DNA from: Annona cherimola
Lineage: Eukaryota; Streptophyta; Magnoliopsida; Magnoliales; Annonaceae
DNA length: 64,000 bases
Direction: 5' to 3'
Assembly (NCBI GenBank): GCA_030490835.1
Contig: CM059971.1
Location: 4,596,545-4,660,544 of the forward strand
Shown: one piece after another, positions 60,600 to 64,000 of the stretch
How the letters are laid out: each line of letters opens with the position of its first letter
How positions within the stretch are numbered: position 1 is the first letter of the stretch
Notes under the pieces: generated by a model
The model's input: only the letters and a program-made list of their open reading frames with translations
What the model was told of the DNA's origin: nothing
Database searches by the model: none
Position numbers and translations under genes: made by a program

Positions 60600-62090
60600 C
60601 CTATATGCCCGGGTGTATGGAACTTTAATACATTCGAGTGCAGAATTTTTTTTTATTTTTTAAAAATTATTTTAAAAACTGTTAACCTATGTGTATTTAA
60701 TCCACAAGAAAATTTTTGTCATTTATTGTTTGATTTTTAAAAAATAACTATAACGCTTCTATTTTAAAAATTCAAAAAATATATAAATCTTTGAAAATAA
60801 TAAAACTTAATACATATATTAAATATACTTAGGTTAAAAATTTTATAAAAGAATTTTACAAGCTTTTGCACTCAGGAGTATTGAAGTTCCATACACTAGA
60901 TACGTATTACTGAAACTCTTTAAAAATATATATATAAACATATAAAATAATAAATATAAGTACGTCAATACTTAAAAATATTGAGGTCACATTTAGCTGC
61001 ACTAAAAACTTTTTATAATCTAATTTTTTTAAAAAAATTCTATATAGGTATCATATTTCTTAATTACTTTTTTATATCTTTTTATACAACTACTTTATTT
61101 TTTAATCATTTCTCCATAACTATCATATAATAAGGAGTGTTGATGGATCGAGTTGGATAGGTTGGAATTTAATCATAATCCTAAATTATTTAAAATATTT
61201 TAACTCTATCCATGTATTAACTTATTTAAAAACCTCATTTTAAAAAATTTATTTAAAAAACTTTAACTCTAACCCATTTACAACTTATTTAATAAATAGG
61301 TTAGCGTATTAACGAATTATATAGCAGATGACCTGAATGTCTAGACTTCGAAAAATAATGATCTAATAGGGAAAGACGAAAGGGTGTTTTTGACACAAAG
61401 GAAATGAAAAATAGGACATTAACAATAAAATGGAATTAGAATAGCAGCCGAAAAAATAAAAATTAAATGGCAAGAAGAAGACTTAGCAGAAAAAACAACC
61501 AAAGAGTTTATATATATATATAAGATTTTGATAAGTTAAATAGTTCAATGGGTTTAACGGGTTAAATAAGTTAAGTGGATTGACGAGTTATAAAATCTTA
61601 ACCCTAATATATTTATTTAACTAGATGACTAACTAGGTGAGTGAACTCATTTATTCAAAAATTTCAACCCAAACTCATTTATAAATGGGTTAGACGAGTG
61701 AGTTGACAGATTGACTATTACTATTAACACCCTTGTATAAAACTAACTTATCTATTGAAATTTCTTCTCTTTATCCTTCAGTATTACTCACATCATATCA
61801 TATCATTTTCTTCTATTTTAAGAACTTTTCATTCAAAAATTTTATAATTTTCTATATACAAACTGAAAAATATTACTTATTGAAATAGTATTGAGACACT
61901 TGTTATAATAAAATTTGCCTTCATTTTCTTATGTTTTTTCAACCTTCCAAGAGTAATGGCTTCTGTCAATTTTCTCAAATTCCCTTTCTGTGTTTGTCCA
62001 CATACGCCTTTCCCTCAATCATTTTTTGGTGCCCTTGATAATAGCTGGGCTCCCAATTGTTATTAAAAAAATGTGTTATCGATTAGAACT
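60600..62090. repeat. second copy of the kinase upstream flank, with an insertion
   Basis: Matches 51,430-52,260 in order, split by the 61,133-61,735 element. The left part is a fold-back core whose outer ends contain CCCGGGTGTATGGAACTT and GGAGTATTGAAGTTCCATAC, so this piece may itself be a MITE. Confidence 0.72.
61133..61735 (+). mobile_element. GGGTGTTAAT-type element inserted in a Tourist-like MITE
   Basis: The ends GAGTGTTGATGG and CTATTAACACCC are inverted. The flanks CATATAATAA and TTGTATAAAA are similar but no exact duplication is evident. The paralogue at about 51,890 (TTTACATAATTAATTTATC) is uninterrupted, which fixes the borders to within a few bases. Confidence 0.75.
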
Positions 62091-62439
62091 AGGGGTGAAA
62101 GTGGGATGGATCAACAGGTTGTATATATGTTATAAAAAATTCAAAATTATATGTATGTGATAATTTAAGACTGAATTGATCTGTACCAATAGGATACATG
62201 GCGTATTCAAATTTTCATTAGAAGAGAGGTGTATATTTGACACATCAGTATAAAGAAGGATGATGACCTAGTGAGACACAGAGAGAACAAAGAGGGGAAG
62301 TAATAATAGAAATGGCGAGAGTGAGATAGAGAGCCTAAGTGGTAGTAGGGGTGGCGACAACAAACCATAGCATGACAATAAAGAAGACGCTGTAGAGTCA
62401 TTTCTAGATAGGGCCCAAACACAATCTAATTTAGATGAA

Positions 62440-62900
62440 AATCGGTATATTTAGCTCAAAATGGGCCTTATATGAATTTAAATACATTAATACTTTATAC
62501 AATCATTTATCCATGCATAAATTATATTTTAAATAGTTTACATGTTTAAATTTTTTATGGTATTTATCTCAAAATATTTTATTACTTTGATTGTGTATCG
62601 TTTTTAGATGGGGCATGTATGCATATCGAATTCGGATCAAATTTTTTATGTTAATAAAAGAAACAATTCTTAATACAATTGGTGAATTAGATGTATATTT
62701 TATGATCATGTGGAGCTCATTTTGATCCAAATGTACTATAAGTTATGGTGCATTTGCATGCATCAAAATATTTTCCATATATATATAGAGAGAGAGAAAA
62801 AAAAATTATCTTATACATGTAAATGCACCATGACTTACGGTGTATTTGGTTCAAAATGGGCCTTACATGATCATAAAACATACATATACTCCACTAATTG
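62440..62900. mobile_element. inverted-repeat MITE remnants (ATGATCATGTGGAGC type)
   Basis: ATGATCATGTGGAGCTCATT at about 62,700 pairs with the inverse of GGGCCTTACATGATCAT at about 62,860, and GTTATGGTGCATTTGCATG pairs with ATGTAAATGCACCATGAC, separated by a GA-rich loop. A similar left arm begins at about 62,450. Confidence 0.55.
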
Positions 62901-63022
62901 TATTTAAATGATACAAATCCAACAAAATAAAATAGTTTGATTTAAATGACAATTCTAAATTTTTTTTTCAACATGTATATTATCTAAGATATAATTTATA
63001 TATGGACATAATATGTGCCTTA

Positions 63023-63385
63023 CTTAGGCCAGCCTAAAATCATATTTCGAGGCATTTTTTATTTTTATATAAATACGTTAAGCTAGGTGTATTGAACATA
63101 TAAATCAAGTTACCATTTTTGAATTTTTTAAGTATTTATTTTTTATTTTTAAAGATAGCGGCATTCTTGTATTTTTCTGAGCTCAAAAAATTATGAGAAT
63201 ACTACTGTTTTTAAAAATCAGAAACAGAGAATTACGAGAATGCCATTGTCTTTAAAAATTAAATAAGTACTTAAAACATTCAAAAATGGTAAACTTTAGT
63301 TTATATATTCAATACACCTAGGTTAATATATTTATAAAAAATTAAAAAAAGATGCCTCAAAATATGATTTTTAGGCTGGCCTAAG
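63023..63385. mobile_element. MITE with CTTAGGCCAGCC ends and TA flanks
   Basis: Near-perfect inverted ends CTTAGGCCAGCCTAAAA, flanked by TA on both sides (63,021-63,022; 63,386-63,387), which suggests a Tc1/mariner-type origin. The interior is a fold-back core with CTAGGTGTATTGAACATA, the same core as in the Mutator-like MITEs. Confidence 0.68.
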
Positions 63386-63525
63386 TAATCCTTTATCAGA
63401 TCTTATCTCTTAAATTTATTTAAGGCCCATTTTAAGCCAAATGCATCAAAAGTTATGGTGCATGTGGATGTATATGATAAGTTCTCATATGTATCATCAA
63501 ATACATATATACAAAGGAATATGAT

Positions 63526-63868
63526 CTAGTGCATGCGACCGCACCATGCAGTTCATGCACTGTGGGCCTCACATGATTATAAATGAAAAATCTACTCTAG
63601 CCATTGTATTTAGAATTGTCCACTTTATTGGCATATCAATTTTTATCTAAATCCAACATGCGTGTGATTCCCATCTTAAAATGATACAAAATCAACGTAA
63701 TAAAATAGTTTAATATAAATATCAAGTTTAAAGTGGTATTTTCAACATCTAAACGTCTAAAGTATGATTTTTATATGAATAAATGATTATATAAAGTTTC
63801 ATTACAATCTAACATGTGTGAGATCTATTTTACAGCGGACTGCACCGTATCACGATGAATTGGTCCCA
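63526..63868. mobile_element. inverted-repeat MITE (GTGGGCCTCACATGAT type)
   Basis: The left arm GCACCATGCAGTTCATGCAC and the right arm, inverted, TACGGTGCAGTCCGCTGTAA are related. The interior contains ATTTAGAATTGTCCACTTTA. Similar interiors are found at 9,240-9,580 and 18,870-19,190. Confidence 0.5.
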
Positions 63869-63883
63869 TATATGTATATATAT

Positions 63884-64000
63884 GAGGGATGTTCCGGTGT
63901 GGTTGACCAAAAAATGGGTTCGACACATATTAAATGCAATGAAACTTTATATAATCATTTATCCATATATAAATAATACTTTAGATTGTTTAAATGTTTG
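63884..64000. mobile_element. left arm of a MITE cut by the window edge
   Basis: GATGTTCCGGTGTGGTTGAC and CCAAAAAATGGGTTCGACAC match the left arm of the 13,701-14,029 element; the rest lies outside. Confidence 0.55.

Overview
The window is AT-rich nuclear DNA from a flowering plant. The evidence is a broken S-domain (G-type lectin) receptor kinase gene, an L1-type LINE remnant with a plant-style zf-RVT and RNase H tail, Tourist-like, hAT-like and Mutator-like MITEs, and tRNA-related SINE-like elements. No intact protein-coding gene was found. Nearly all long open frames are chance or repeat-derived. The species cannot be named from the sequence; a dicot or magnoliid is a guess.

Layout. Positions 1-4,600 are AT-rich, with a possible gene end at the left edge, one Mutator-like MITE carrying a SINE-like insertion, and a GGGTGTTAAT-type element. 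Positions 4,618-30,980 hold three diverged copies of a long noncoding segment (L1 4,618-12,793; L2 13,056-22,590; L3 25,395-30,980). Copy-specific insertions allow direct filled-site/empty-site comparison. L2 alone carries a 972-bp fold-back element. Positions 30,960-35,770 hold a shorter tandem triplication of about 2 kb units related to the left part of the L segment. A 5'-truncated LINE lies at 36,400-38,475 on the minus strand, followed by a possible LTR-like relic at 39,660-41,330.

The right third is the most unusual part. Two related, large, non-autonomous Mutator-like elements, A (42,284-48,406) and B (53,394-59,017), lie in opposite orientation. Each has terminal inverted repeats containing CCAACCCATGGGAAG and a 9-bp target duplication matching at 8 of 9 positions. 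Each contains a hierarchical array built on a 10-bp TTAGATGCTG-like motif, a second array of about 58-bp units centred on CCCGCGGGAC, and a GC-richer gene-like stretch near one end. Between them lie the minus-strand receptor kinase pseudogene (49,236-51,219) and a second, 5'-end-only fragment of the same gene (52,880-53,110). The upstream flank of the pseudogene is duplicated beyond element B (60,600-62,090).

No metabolic or regulatory system can be inferred. What the window records is layered transposition, tandem duplication and gene decay. All element names are inferred from termini, target duplications and motifs read by eye; no database search was possible.
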